A DNA stretch of 64,000 bases, from contig NC_048541.1 in assembly GCF_902806685.2 (NCBI RefSeq), positions 7,437,465 through 7,501,464 on the forward strand, written 5' to 3'. A program made the position numbers and the translations under genes. This document shows, piece after piece, positions 53,645 to 63,944 of this stretch; position 1 is the stretch's first letter; every line of letters starts with the position of its first letter. Source of the stretch: Maniola hyperantus. Lineage: Eukaryota; Arthropoda; Insecta; Lepidoptera; Nymphalidae. The notes under the pieces were generated by a model. That model saw nothing but the letters and a program-made list of their open reading frames with translations, made no database searches and had not been told where the DNA came from.

Positions 53645-53812
53645 AAGCAAGTGTAGCAATAAAGTAGAGAGCAGCATTAACACCAGCATCTCATATCTGA
53701 TGCTAATTTTTCCCGGGAACTATTTTCCGGGCGCCCCGAGCGCGCCCCTTGACGTCTTCTCACTGTCCCGCCTTGGACAGCTTCCATTATTTAGAAATTT
53801 TATACTCATGTA
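53645..53812 (+). repeat. Interspersed repeat R8, copy 1
   Basis: gcatctcatatctgatgcta, gggaactattttccgggcgc and ttgacgtcttctcactgtcc match the reverse complement of 62655-62785. Class unknown. Confidence 0.7.
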
Positions 53813-54069
53813 GATAAACTGTGTACAGAAGCTATTTTCACACGTGATATTCATCGCATATTTTTCCGGAGTCGCTGTTGTAATACAACAGAGAGTACGT
53901 GAGTTGATATTCTTGTTTGAAGATCCGTTTTAGAGATTTAGCCTGTCATTCTAAATGTGGCGTTTGTAGGAACATTTTAAGCTCTGTTTTAGTTATGATA
54001 ATATTATCAAGAAGGGTCGATCGGAGTCATCTACAAGAGCCGCCAGAGTCGTAGACGGTTCACGAGTCT

Positions 54070-54642
54070 CTACTAATATTATAATTATACGAAAGTGTAT
54101 TTTGTTGAGTTTTCCTGCAGTCACGTCGCAAGGGAGCAACGGATCTACGTGACGTTTTGGATATACTTGGTTACTTTTTCAGGAGTCCGTACCTCAAAAA
54201 GAAAACCTTATAGGATCACTTAGTTGTCTGTCTGTCGTGTCTGCCAAGAAACCTATAAGGTACTTCCCGTTGATCTAGAATCATTAAATTTGGTAGATAG
54301 GGGAAAATCCGAAAACCGTGAATATGTGGTTACATCACAAAAATTTAAAATGTGTTCATGACCAAATTATTATTAGTATTTTCAACTTTCAATGTATGAT
54401 TAATATAACAAATGGGGTATCATATGAAAGGACTTTACCTGTACGTTCTAAGACAGATGTTTATTTATTTTATGCATAATAGTTTTTGATTTATCGTGCA
54501 AAATGTCGAAAAAGTACGACTGTATTTTGGAACCCTCGATGCGCGAGTCACTTGGCCGGTTTTTCTAATTCGATTTGACGGGATTTCTAAACCTAAATCC
54601 ATGCTGTCTAGTCGCGGGATCAGCTTGTCTAGTTGATTATAA
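54070..54642 (+). mobile_element. Helitron-like family B copy 3 split by repeat R4
   Basis: The left half ctaatattataattatacga, gtcacgtcgcaagggagcaa, cggatctacgtgacgttttg is family B. Repeat R4 follows (54175-54567), then family B resumes (gatttgacgggatttctaaa, cgcgggatcagcttgtctag). Confidence 0.65.
54175..54567 (+). repeat. Interspersed repeat R4, near full copy
   Basis: Starts ttttcaggagtccgtacctc. Runs through ggatcacttagttgtctgtc, gtacttcccgttgatctaga and gaaaaccgtgaatatgtggt. Ends aaccctcgatgcgcgagtca, cttggccggttttt. It is nested in a Helitron. This is a very common lepidopteran repeat; class not certain. Confidence 0.7.
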
Positions 54643-54649
54643 AATAAAT

Positions 54650-55084
54650 GTAAAATTACTAGTTCACGGCAGAATAATTAACGGTCATTGATTCGATGCG
54701 TCAAGCGTCGATTTCAAAATGATTGGCATGAGCTGAAAATGATCCTAATGCGAGGCTACGGCCTACGACACTCATTTGATATTCACATTTGCTGTGAAAT
54801 GGGTCCAAACTCCAAAGCGATGCAAAATGCAAATTATATTTGTCTACATTCAAGCAATACTTAGCAGATCAATTATGTCTGGTAGTGGCTACCACCACAT
54901 GGATGCCGCAGAAAACAAAGGAATATTATGAGTTTAATAAAAACTGCAATACCCCTATCAGGTTAGCCCGCTTATATTTAAGTGGATACGTAATTTACAT
55001 CCGTTTCACAAGTATGAAAAATCTTAATATTAATTAAAGACTTTAATTAAAGCATTTTATTACTGGTGCTTAACTGCTTACTAT
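54650..55084. other. Intergenic DNA with an SINE S2 trace
   Basis: 54885-54970 (gtggctaccaccacatggat, gccgcagaaaacaaagg, caatacccctatcaggttag, cccgctt) is a worn S2 body. No gene seen. Confidence 0.45.
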
Positions 55085-55190
55085 CTTCATAGCTTCATTA
55101 TTTGTGAAGTTGGGAAGATTAGCGTTTCATGGATCGTGAATCGTCTTAATTACCATCAATGTGGAAATTAAACTTTAATGAGTACTAATT
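55085..55190 (-). repeat. Inverted repeat R7, right copy
   Basis: cttcattatttgtgaagttg, ggaagatta and atcgtgaatcgtcttaatta pair with 49750-49870 in reverse complement. Confidence 0.7.
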
Positions 55191-55192
55191 AT

Positions 55193-55330
55193 CTAACAAT
55201 CGGGGAGGGAAAACTCCGCACACCCGCACAGCCCCCACGCTAACCCAGTGCGGGCGAGCGCGGGTGACGTGCGGGTGTGTGGGGTGTCCCCTCACCCCGA
55301 TTGCCATCTCGACTTGTCGCGGACTACACC
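55193..55330. mobile_element. MITE family P, copy 8
   Basis: The left arm is truncated (starts acaatcggggagggaaaact). The core gtgcgggcgagcgcgggtga and right arm ttgccatctcgacttgtcgc, ggactaca are intact. Confidence 0.8.
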
Positions 55331-55332
55331 TT

Positions 55333-55495
55333 TAAGCCCCGTATCCACTTAAGCGGAGCGGAGAGGAGATGTGTACAATAAGCCAATCCGATTTTTAAAA
55401 AATGACGTGATAATTTTTTCACGTCTCTATTTTGAATATGATTGGTCGATAGAACGCATCTCCTCTCCTCTCCGCTTAGGTGGATAGCGGGCCTT
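55333..55495. mobile_element. MITE with CCCGTATCCAC-type ends
   Basis: The left end aagccccgtatccacttaag, cggagcgg, agaggagatg and the right end catctcctctcctctccgct, taggtggatagcgggcctt are inverted repeats of about 40 bp. Near-adjacent to family P copy 8. Non-coding. Confidence 0.8.
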
Positions 55496-56078
55496 ATGTA
55501 TTAGATATGAATGGTAGAGAATATTGTAAGACATAAAAAAGACGGTGGCTAAACGAGGACCGAGTGTGGTCAGTGGTGGCGCTTTTTGGCGAAAGGTCTA
55601 TTTTCAACATTAGACGTTATCAAGCTGAAATTATGATGACATTAGATCATGTAGGTACAATATATGTCTGCGATCATAAGACATGGTTAACATGCTTTAA
55701 ACAATCGTAAATATTGCATACGAAAAGTGAACAATAATAGAAGAATAGGCCAGAAGGGCCCGCATTTCTCCCAGGATCTCGTAATTAACTCCGTGTCACA
55801 CGCACACCGTGATTGATTATAACGCTAATATCTGCGACGCCCCGACAATGATATCTGTGACATTTGTATTTGCCGTCCTGCCTCGACTTGTCTTTCCTGT
55901 CCCGTTAATATTGCATGTTTGGTTTGCGTTGTGATAATAATCACAAAATTACACCTAGGCAGGTGTACGTTTCTACTATACACTAGGGCTGTACTATTAT
56001 GTATTCTTAGAAACGGACCAATAAATTCAAAACAATACAAATAAATAAAATATAACGGTGTTTTTCCTAGTAATCCAA
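55496..56078. other. Intergenic DNA
   Basis: No gene and no clear repeat ends seen. Confidence 0.35.
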
Positions 56079-56240
56079 ATGTAATAAATGCGAAATCTGT
56101 TTGACCGATTTTGAGGAGATTTGGTACAGAGCTTGCATCCCGAAGACGAACATAGGCTATTTCTTATCCCGGAAAATCTATGAGTTTCCACGGGTTATTT
56201 AAAAACCTGAATTCATGCGGAAGTCGCGAGTATCATCTAG
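56079..56240 (+). mobile_element. Helitron-like family A, worn copy
   Basis: taataaatgcgaaatctgtt, tgaccgattttgaggagatt, gaacataggctatttcttat, ccggaaaatctatgagtttc and a 3' end catCTAG at 56237-56240 followed by A. Confidence 0.65.
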
Positions 56241-56699
56241 ACGTAACAACTAAAGGTTCACCTGAATCAATTTGGGCTCTAGTGGACCAATTTTTATCTA
56301 AGTCGCTTTCGTACTATAAAAAAAGTTTCATAAGTAGGTACGAACGTTCCAGCCCTGTTTTAAACAAATAAACAAACAAACTGTTACATCTTCTAAATAG
56401 TATAGATATTCTAAGTATTCTTTTATCTTTATTCCATTAAGTAAAAATCCTCTGACGGATAATTGTACAGGAAGCTGCTATCAACTGGCTGGCATCTACT
56501 CGCAGGTAGGTTTACCTAATGAGTAAAAAGCCATTTCCTTGACTTCCTTTCTCGCGTGTCCGGTGTCCCTATAAAAACTTGGTTCTTTTTCTCATAATAT
56601 TACTGTATAACAGCGGTTCTCTTCGTTAATTTAATTTTATGTAAGAGATTCGATTTAAAAAAAATAAAACCGACTACTGAGCTATACTTTATTTTAAAA

Positions 56700-56943
56700 A
56701 CCAAAAGATCGGTTTTGTTCTACCTACGCGGACGAAACTTCTTTTGACGAAATTTAGCATAGAAATAGTATCAACCCAGGAAAGGACATAGGCTATTTTC
56801 TCCCGGAAAATCAAAGAATTAATTTTTTAAATCTGTCTAGGACATGGTTAGGATATGAATATAGGAACTTAGGAACATAGGAATGTGTTAGGATTTAAAA
56901 AAACTGACACGCGGACGAAGGCGTGAGCATTACCTATCTAGTG
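56700..56943 (+). mobile_element. Helitron-like family A, heavily worn copy
   Basis: gacgaaatttagcatagaaa, aaaggacataggctattttc, cccggaaaatcaaagaatta and acacgcggacgaaggcgtga, then tatctag. The middle is disrupted by tandem aggacat/aggaa words. Confidence 0.5.
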
Positions 56944-57339
56944 AAAAAATAATAATTATAGGAATTGGTTTAGATTGGACAAAAAATAAAAACAAAAGAC
57001 GTATTAAACTGATAACATCTTCTTTTGAAGCCAGATATAACAAATAAATACTTAAGATATTATGTTTTCTTTTTATATAAAACTTATTGTGTGATTTTTG
57101 CACTTTTCTCGTGGTCAAGTTAAGTACCAACTTCCAGTGGGGAGTCAAACAAAAGGCGAGTTGTTTTTCTTTCTTGGAGTTGCCAGTGGCCCGTGACGGC
57201 GACGTCGCGGCGCTTATCGCCTGCCGTTGTGTTCGCCAGAACTAAAAGACAGAAGACTTTTACTGTACAGAAGTAAGATGATAAATTAAAACTTCTGTTT
57301 GTATAAATAGAAACTTCTTTACAGTACTTATGGTTACAC
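56944..57339. other. Intergenic DNA
   Basis: 57165-57235 is a small GC-rich block (gtgacggcgacgtcgcggcg). No gene called. Confidence 0.35.
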
Positions 57340-57790
57340 TTACTCGCTTCTCGATACAAACGCATTACGCCATCATTTTATTATTTTGTTGTTCTAGATC
57401 TAAAACTAAGTCAGAAATTGATTTATCTATCCATTATCTATGCCACAAAATCCATACTAATATTATCCATACTATAATATTATAAATGCGAAAGTGTGTC
57501 TGTCTGTCTGTCTGCTAGCCTTTCACGGCCCATCCGTTCAACCGATTTTGACGAAATTTGGTATAGCGATATCTTGCATCCCGGGGAAGGACATAGGCTA
57601 CTTTTTATCCCGGAAAATCAAAGAGTTCCCATGGGATTTTTAAAAACCTAAAGCCACGCGGGCGAAGTCGCGGGCATCAGCTAGTAATAAATATAGTAAA
57701 ATTATATTTATTTTGACAGTTATGACCCTTCAAACATCCCTATTTTAAGCATAATTTTAAGGCATAAATAAACCGTGTAAGAAACTATAA
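57340..57790. repeat. Interspersed repeat R1, copy 3, holding a Helitron
   Basis: ctcgcttctcgatacaaacg and gttctagatctaaaactaag lie to the left of the Helitron. aataaatatagtaaaattat, agttatgaccctt and aggcataaataaaccgtgta lie to the right. They match the two sides of the unbroken copy at 1012-1270. Confidence 0.8.
57451..57684 (+). mobile_element. Helitron-like family A, copy 5, with a related empty site
   Basis: Starts TCCATACTAATATTATCCAT (5' end partly duplicated) after A and ends gcgggcatcagCTAG (57681-57684) before T. The body is the cleanest here: cccatccgttcaaccgattt, tgcatcccggggaaggacat, atcccggaaaatcaaagagt. It splits repeat R1. Confidence 0.9.
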
Positions 57791-58403
57791 AATTACAAAA
57801 CTCTTTTATTATTAAAAAATAAAAAAAATATATATTTCACCAAACTGCCAAACTTAATACCAAACGCTGATTCGGTTACTCACTCACAGATCACGTATCT
57901 CGCTCTTGTGTAATGTACCTCCTGTAAAGTTGGTCGTGAATGCTCTCACGCTCGACTTGGAGTGATAATATTTTTTTGTTAATAATAATGCTAAAAAACT
58001 GGCTGTGAATGGCTCTGCTTGCAGCGTATCTGTATTTCAGATTGAGGCAGCTTATCAGACTTCAGAGGTCTTGATAATTGATTCATCTAAACGGAAAATG
58101 CAATCAGCAGAAATGTGCGATCAGCAGAATTCTGTTGAGATGAAGGAAAATGAGTCAACCTCAATTTAGGTCATCTAACAAACTTGGGCGTCACTTTGGC
58201 TTTACCGTTGCAACTTGTATCAGCTATCAAGCGTGTTCTGATGTACGTCCGCAAGTTTCATGTTAACCGGCTTATCTCACGTCACAGCCATACTTCTTGT
58301 GATATTAGTTTGCATACACGGCTAATAGGACAACTTGATAAAGGCACTAAGTATTCTGTTCCGCGAAATATCAGTTTTTAGCTGTATCTACTATCTATGT
58401 AAA
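57791..58403. other. Intergenic DNA
   Basis: No gene; the frame at 58184-58381 has no domain. Confidence 0.35.
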
Positions 58404-58700
58404 AGCGGTGATAGCCTACCAGTTAATACGTCAGCCTCCTAACAAAGCCACTCTTGCTTTGAAAATGTGATAGCCTAGCGGTTAGGACGTCCGCCTCCTA
58501 ATCGGAGGTCGGGGGTTCGATCCCGGGCACGCACGTGCAACTTTTCGGAGTTATGAGGGTTTTAAGTAATTAAATATCACATGCTTTAACGGTGAAGGTA
58601 AAACACCGTGATGAAATCTGCATGCCTGATAGTTCTCAATGGTATATGAAGTTTGCCAATCTGCACAAAGCCAGCGTGGTGACCATAGATATAGAAATAA
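58404..58700 (+). mobile_element. SINE family S1, plus copy with a duplicated tRNA-like head
   Basis: The complete head lies at 58467-58535: A box TAGCCTAGCGG (58471-58481), exact B box GGTTCGATCCC (58514-58524). The S1 body follows (ctttaacggtgaaggtaaaa, gcatgcctgatagttctc). A second, partial head (gcggtgatagcctaccagtt, cagcctccta) sits just upstream at 58404-58446. Confidence 0.8.
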
Positions 58701-59160
58701 CGAGATGAGGTTTAAGCTGGAGTGTGCTTGCCTAGAACATGCCTATTCACTCTTGCCTTGAAGGTACCTAGTACTTAAATTAGGTAGGTATATGTGGCAG
58801 GTAGATGTATGAATTTAACCGAAAATAAACACATTTATCAAACTAACCTTTTATTGCAGTAACGATCGAGTATACAAAGTTATAAGCACGAAGCCAAACT
58901 GAATTTCTGAATAAACTAGTTTTCAAAGGCCAGTCAGATTGGCATACGCTAACCTGACATGTTCTGAATAATCTTGTTTGGGTCTAGAAAAACTAGTTCA
59001 TAAAAGAATTTCAGTCAGGTTTCAGTGCTTTTAGTATTTTGCCATTTTGAAAACGTTGCAGTGCCCAACTGAAATATTGATTGGTAGGTAGGTACGGCAC
59101 AGTTACCCATTTAGGGGAAAATAAAATCAAATAGGTAAAAATGTTACGGTAATTATGTAT
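58701..59160. other. Intergenic DNA
   Basis: No gene and no clear repeat ends seen. Confidence 0.35.
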
Positions 59161-59162
59161 AA

Positions 59163-59212
59163 CTAGCTGATGTCCGCGACTTCGGCCGCGTGGAATTTTG
59201 TAAAAGTCAGAA
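59163..59212 (-). mobile_element. Helitron-like 3' terminal fragment
   Basis: ctagctgatgtccgcgactt, cggccgcgtggaatttt is the 3' end only; the rest is lost. Confidence 0.6.
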
Positions 59213-59459
59213 GCGAGTATTCTGGCGTAGCCCAAACCGAATAACTGACTGTTTTTTGTAATAACAATATCTCGATTACCACGGTAGAATATTTTACACG
59301 CGTTCTGTTTGGCGTCTTATCGTGCTGCCGCTGTCACGCGTATACAGTTAACGTCGCGTTTTGTGTCTCTCCAGTCCTTTATGTAAAGTAGGTTCTCATA
59401 GCTAGTAATTTGCGTTGCCTCGCATCGCTCATTTCCGAGCAAATGTGAATATAAAATGA

Positions 59460-59565
59460 GTGTTTAAGCCACCCATTTGTATCACTCTCGGCCGACGCCA
59501 ATAACTCCGAAATTGACGCTTGCGGTGTTCACTCGATGACTGTTAATTACGATCATGATGATTTA
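59460..59565 (+). repeat. Interspersed repeat R6, copy 2
   Basis: cactctcggccgacgcc, cgcttgcggtgttcactcga and tgactgttaattac match 34240-34345. Confidence 0.6.
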
Positions 59566-59609
59566 TGATCGTGCTTGCTGGATTCACTTCATTCGTATTT
59601 ACTATCTCA

Positions 59610-59675
59610 CTAGATGATGCCCGCGACTTCATCCGTGTGGGTTTAGGTTTTTAAAAAACCCCGTGGGAAATCATT
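59610..59675 (-). mobile_element. Helitron-like family A, 3' terminal fragment
   Basis: ctagatgatgcccgcgactt, catccgtgtgggtttaggtt, accccgtgggaaatcattt. Truncated after about 65 bp. Confidence 0.6.
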
Positions 59676-60325
59676 TAATACCTACATGGCACAATAACGA
59701 AAACCGGTGGCGAAATGTTATTTGTGAGGCAAAGAGGAAAGGCTTCTGGACCACCAAAGTATTACCTACCTGATTGCGGCTGAATATGCTATAGATAGGT
59801 ATGCGAGGACTTGCAAAGTCTATGCATACTCTAAAATAGTCTTACTAATTGATGGTTTTATACTAAAAGACCTACTAAATCATTCATCGGGGATATTAAG
59901 TAAGTACACTTACAAAACTGGATCATTGTTTCAGTTTTCCTCTACAATGCTCAAAAGTCAAGGTCTACATTCTGCACGCTACGCCTTCTACAAATACTTT
60001 CAAGAAAAACAAAACCATCGTCTGCTGGTATAAAATCAGAGACGAAAACATTTTCTTGCCACAAATAGGTACTTACTAGCGAAATATCGGAGCTTTTACG
60101 AAATATGTCATCAAAGATTTGTAGCCGAGACATTGTTTCATGATATTGGGATATTGGGGTCATAACAAAACTAGAAAGGGAGACAAAATTAATGCTGTCG
60201 TCACAGAATTACCTATAAACCTAATCTATACTTACAGACACTATGTTACCAACTATACCACTTACTATGTGACCAATAGATACTTAAAACATAAGCACAG
60301 CCTATTTAAAACGTTTTAAATACGA
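59676..60325. other. Intergenic DNA
   Basis: No gene; the minus-strand frame at 60163-59951 has no recognisable domain. Confidence 0.35.
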
Positions 60326-60800
60326 GCTTACAAAATTTTGGATTTCAGTGTACTTTCTTGTGGAACTAGGTATGAAGCCGCAATTATGTTTTTACTTTTT
60401 ATACTATATTCATTTTTCTTGTCTTAAATACGAGTAGTTAGCTAAGGTAATTAATAATTGCTTGAATCTACGTACTTTTGGATTTCAGAACTATGGAGGC
60501 TTATACAATTTGCTAACATAAAGGTAGGTATATTTTTCGCATTGACATAGGTTTACTACTTAGCTACATTTTACACCTTTGGCCTTTAATATTTGTCTTC
60601 AGTTAACTTGTTATAAAAATTATTAGGTAGGTAGGACATAATATAAATCTACGAACTTTTGGATTTCAGAGTGTTGTGGAACCATTGAGGTTTACAAGTT
60701 ATTATTATATAGGTAGTATATTTTGATAAAATAAATGAATTTTTGGCGTTTATATAAATGTTTACTTTACTACCTGTATAATTTTCAGCTGTGTTGTCGA
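60326..60800. repeat. Degenerate tandem array
   Basis: The motif cttttggatttcag with preceding tctacg occurs at about 60342 (worn), 60474 and 60655. Each is followed by similar words (tgtggaac, ggaggcttatacaa, tgaggtttacaagtt, aggtaggtatattttt, aggtagtatatttt). A fourth, worn start is at about 60775. Confidence 0.55.
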
Positions 60801-61468
60801 ACATTTTTGTATAACAGCACAATCTATTTTCCTTTGTCAGTCATAACAAACTGAAATAGAATTTGGCCTAATCCGTTTTAAGAATTTGCATGTTATATTT
60901 TTGGTATGGTGTGTTTATAGTTTGTTTTCAAAACAATGAAAATATTGAATAATTTTTATAAATAAACTAGCCGACCCGCCCGGCTTTGGTCAGATATAAT
61001 TTTTTGAAAATAAGCAATTTGGTTATAGTACGTGTCTATGCTATAGGTACACATAGGTAAAGAAACTGCATGCAAAATGTGAAGCTTCTAGACCTAACAC
61101 TAGGCAAACCAAAGCCCCGTTCGCGCGCTGCCCAGTGCGGCACGGGGCCGCGGGGGTGGAAATACGGCCAGATAGTTCCCAGAGCAACAGAGGAAAATCA
61201 TTTAATTTGTATGCGTTACGACAAGATACTCCTCGTACATTTTCTTTAGCTAAATTAAACACACTTAAAGCAAAAATATCGGAAATATATTTATCTCTTT
61301 TATAAGTGCTCGGAAACTTAGACAAGCTACATCCGCACCGAGCGCTAGTCAAGAAAAACTGACTGCTGCACAGTTTGGAAGTTAAATACTTCCCGTAAGG
61401 CAGCGAATGTGATAAAGTAATAGTAGTACCTATGTACTAGTAGTAATAGTAATAGTAGTAGTAAGAGG
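60801..61468. other. Intergenic DNA with a Helitron family D fragment
   Basis: 60968-61010 (actagccgacccgcccggct) is a family D end. The minus-strand frame at 61352-61041 (LAKENVRGVSCRNAYKLND) has no domain I recognise and no splice support; not called. Confidence 0.4.
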
Positions 61469-61532
61469 TAGTCCGCGACAGGTTGAGATCGCAATCGGGG
61501 TATGAGACGAGGGGACGCCTCGCACATACATA
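61469..61532. mobile_element. MITE family P, one-arm fragment
   Basis: tagtccgcgacaggttgaga, tcgcaatcggggtatgagac; only one arm remains. Confidence 0.7.
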
Positions 61533-61830
61533 ATATGAGTATGTAATTTGTATAGTATTGTACTTGACTATAGGTAATTGAATATGTAGATATTTTCAAT
61601 TTCCGGTGGCTATAGAGCTTTCGCTCCAAAAGTGTTAATTGAAGGTGAACGTGCTCGCGAACTGATCTGAACTTTATTGACTTTCGAACAACAGTGTCGA
61701 AGTTTAATTGAAATAAACCAGTACATACGCAATGTATGTTCTTTGAACATATAGAACGTTGATAATACATGTCAAGGACAGGATTTCTCTTTAATTATTT
61801 AAGTACACCTTCATCCGATATTAGATATAA
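61533..61830. other. Intergenic DNA
   Basis: No gene seen. Confidence 0.35.
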
Positions 61831-62107
61831 CTAGCTTACGCTCGCGACTTCGTCCGCGTGGACACAAATTTCAAACCCCTATTTCACCCCCTTAGGGGTT
61901 GAATTTTCAAAAATCCTTTGTTAGCGGATGCCTACGTCATAATAGTTATCTGCATGCCAAATATCAGCCCGATCCGTCCAGTAGTTTGAGCTATGCGTTG
62001 ATAGATCAGTCAGCTAGTCAGTCAGTCAGTCAGTCAGTCAGTCAATCAGTCAGTCAGTCAGTCAGTCAGTCAGTCAGTCCGTCACCTTCTCCTTTTATAT
62101 ATTTAGA
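61831..62107 (-). mobile_element. Helitron-like family C, copy 3, intact ends, with (CAGT)n
   Basis: Minus strand starts TCTAAATATATAAAAGGAGA after host A (62108 T on plus) and ends in CTAG (61834-61831). The body includes cagcccgatccgtccagtag and a CAGT microsatellite (62007-62079). The polyserine/valine-like frame across it is an artefact. Confidence 0.85.
62007..62079. repeat. (CAGT)n microsatellite
   Basis: Near-pure CAGT units with one AATCAGT interruption, inside a Helitron-like element. A likely length-variable marker. Confidence 0.95.
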
Positions 62108-62654
62108 TGACAAACTCGAAAAAAAATTTTGTTTAATACAGCGTGATCCATAAGTATCACATTTACTAGGCATTCATACATACAAATCTGTAAGTGTACC
62201 TACTTAGGTACTTTACTTTAATGTTGCCTACTTATTTGTGCCTCAAACACTCAACTGATTCTAGCGCCTGGAACCGTACATAGAAAAACAAAATGTTCTC
62301 AGGAGATTTTCGCACGGGCAAATAAGTCGCGAAAATAACCTAGTAAGTAGGTATAGTACGACACGTCAAGATGGCTATAGATACTCGTACCATCCTTATT
62401 GTGTAGTATGAGCATACTCTATTTCTAAAACTAAACGCCATGTAGGTAGCTGCGAATGAAGTTTTCAATTTATATTTAGAAAACTCACAGGGAAAATATC
62501 AGCAGCCCGAGCACAATCTGACGAGACGACACATCTCTCTCGTGGCTTCTGCAATGCTTTGTCGATGAAAAAGCAGCGAGAAAGCTGTGTCACACTGACT
62601 GTACTTGAGCTGCAGCTGTAGGTATACCTTACATTTTATAAAAATGAAAGGCGT
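62108..62654. other. Intergenic DNA
   Basis: No gene and no clear repeat ends seen. Confidence 0.35.
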
Positions 62655-62785
62655 CCAAGGTTGAACAGTGAGAAGACGTCAAGCGGCAGGCTTGGCGCTC
62701 GGAGAAAATAGTTCGCGAGAAAAATTTGCATCACGTATATAAGATGCTGGCGCTAATGTTGCTTTCAACTTTATTGCATACGTGA
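62655..62785 (-). repeat. Interspersed repeat R8, copy 2
   Basis: aacagtgagaagacgtcaag, gagaaaatagttcgcgagaa, agatgctggcgctaatgttg match the reverse complement of 53645-53812. Confidence 0.7.
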
Positions 62786-63611
62786 TGTAGGTATGCTACA
62801 GCTCAGTACAGAAAGGCTTTTATATTAGGTGTCTTATTTGTTGACTCTATACTTATTTTACTTCCATTTGAATTTAAAAAAAATTGGGAGTAGGGACTGT
62901 TGCCGACAGAAGTGAAAACTTAAAACTTAAAGGATACCAGAAGAATTTAAAGTCAGACAGAAAAGCAGGGCATTATAAGCTATTTTTGGATTAGTTATTT
63001 AAATGTCCTCTCTTGTTAAACTTGCGCGCAGATATTGATCACACGCTTTGATATTATTCTGACTGAACTACGTTTGGCTAAAATGGGATGTATAAAGCCC
63101 AGTTATATGACATTGTTAGCCTGTATTAGTTAGTCCTGTATAACTTCAGCAATATGATGTGTAACGGCCATTAGTCACGCCGTGTTGACGCTGTTATCCG
63201 GTTGCACTAGTTTCGAGAATTTAGATCTATATAATGGTATCAATATGTGCCGCATATTAACTACTCGTATATTGTCGTTACTGAGATGTTCTCTATCAGA
63301 CGGATTAGTATTGATGTTTGACTATAAAGGCTTGGAGAGATATAACGCACGACGACGGCGTGGACGCGGGACGGGACCGTGTCGAAGCAAAGGTTCCTAA
63401 AGGGTTCCTAGTTCCTAGTAGTTTGTGATACAGGAATCAATATAAGAAAGCTATCACTCTTTGGATCGTCCTTGTCGCGCTGAGGCTATCGTGGTCCCGT
63501 ATACACCTTCGCCCATCTGATAACGAGATAAAGTATATTTTTATAAAACAAACAAACAAAATGGGTTGCCTAATTAAATCAGTTCAAGCAAAGTTCAAGG
63601 CTATTTTAAAA
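62786..63611. other. Intergenic DNA
   Basis: The frame at 63182-63400 ends in an Arg-rich run (RRRRGRGTG) but shows no domain or splice support. No gene called. Confidence 0.35.
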
Positions 63612-63708
63612 TCAGTACCCTTATTATAAATGCGAAAGTGTGTTTGTTTGTTTGTTGTTTTGTTGGTTTCCACAAATCCACGCGTACTAAGTCGCGGACG
63701 TCAGCTAG
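63612..63708 (+). mobile_element. 97-bp minimal Helitron-like family B derivative, both ends intact
   Basis: Starts TCAGTACCCTTATTATAAAT after host A and ends gtcgcggacgtcagCTAG (63705-63708) before host T. The middle is deleted between tgttggtttcc and acaaatccacgcg. Confidence 0.85.
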
Positions 63709-63720
63709 TATATTTATAAA

Positions 63721-63944
63721 CTAGATGATGCCCGCGACTTCGTTCGCGAGGATTTAGGTTTTTAAAATCCTGTGGGAACTCTTCAATTTTCCGGGATAAA
63801 AAGTAGCCTATGTCCTTCCCCGGGACGCAAACCATCTCTGTACCAACTTTCGTCAAAATCGGTAGAACGGTTGAGCCGTGAAAAGCTAGCAGACAGACAG
63901 ACAGGCAGACAGACACACTTTCGCATGTATAATATTAGTATGGA
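63721..63944 (-). mobile_element. Helitron-like family A, copy 6, intact ends
   Basis: Minus strand starts TCCATACTAATATTATACAT and ends in CTAG (63724-63721), flanked by host A and T. The body has gtccttccccgggacgcaaa and tttcgtcaaaatcggtagaa on the plus strand. Its 3' end faces the 97-bp copy 12 bp away. Confidence 0.85.

Noticed and set aside
61041..61352. 103-codon minus-strand frame
   Set aside because: No recognisable domain and no splice or start support.
61899..62153. Ser/Val/Gln repeat protein
   Set aside because: It is the translation of a (CAGT)n microsatellite inside a Helitron-like element.
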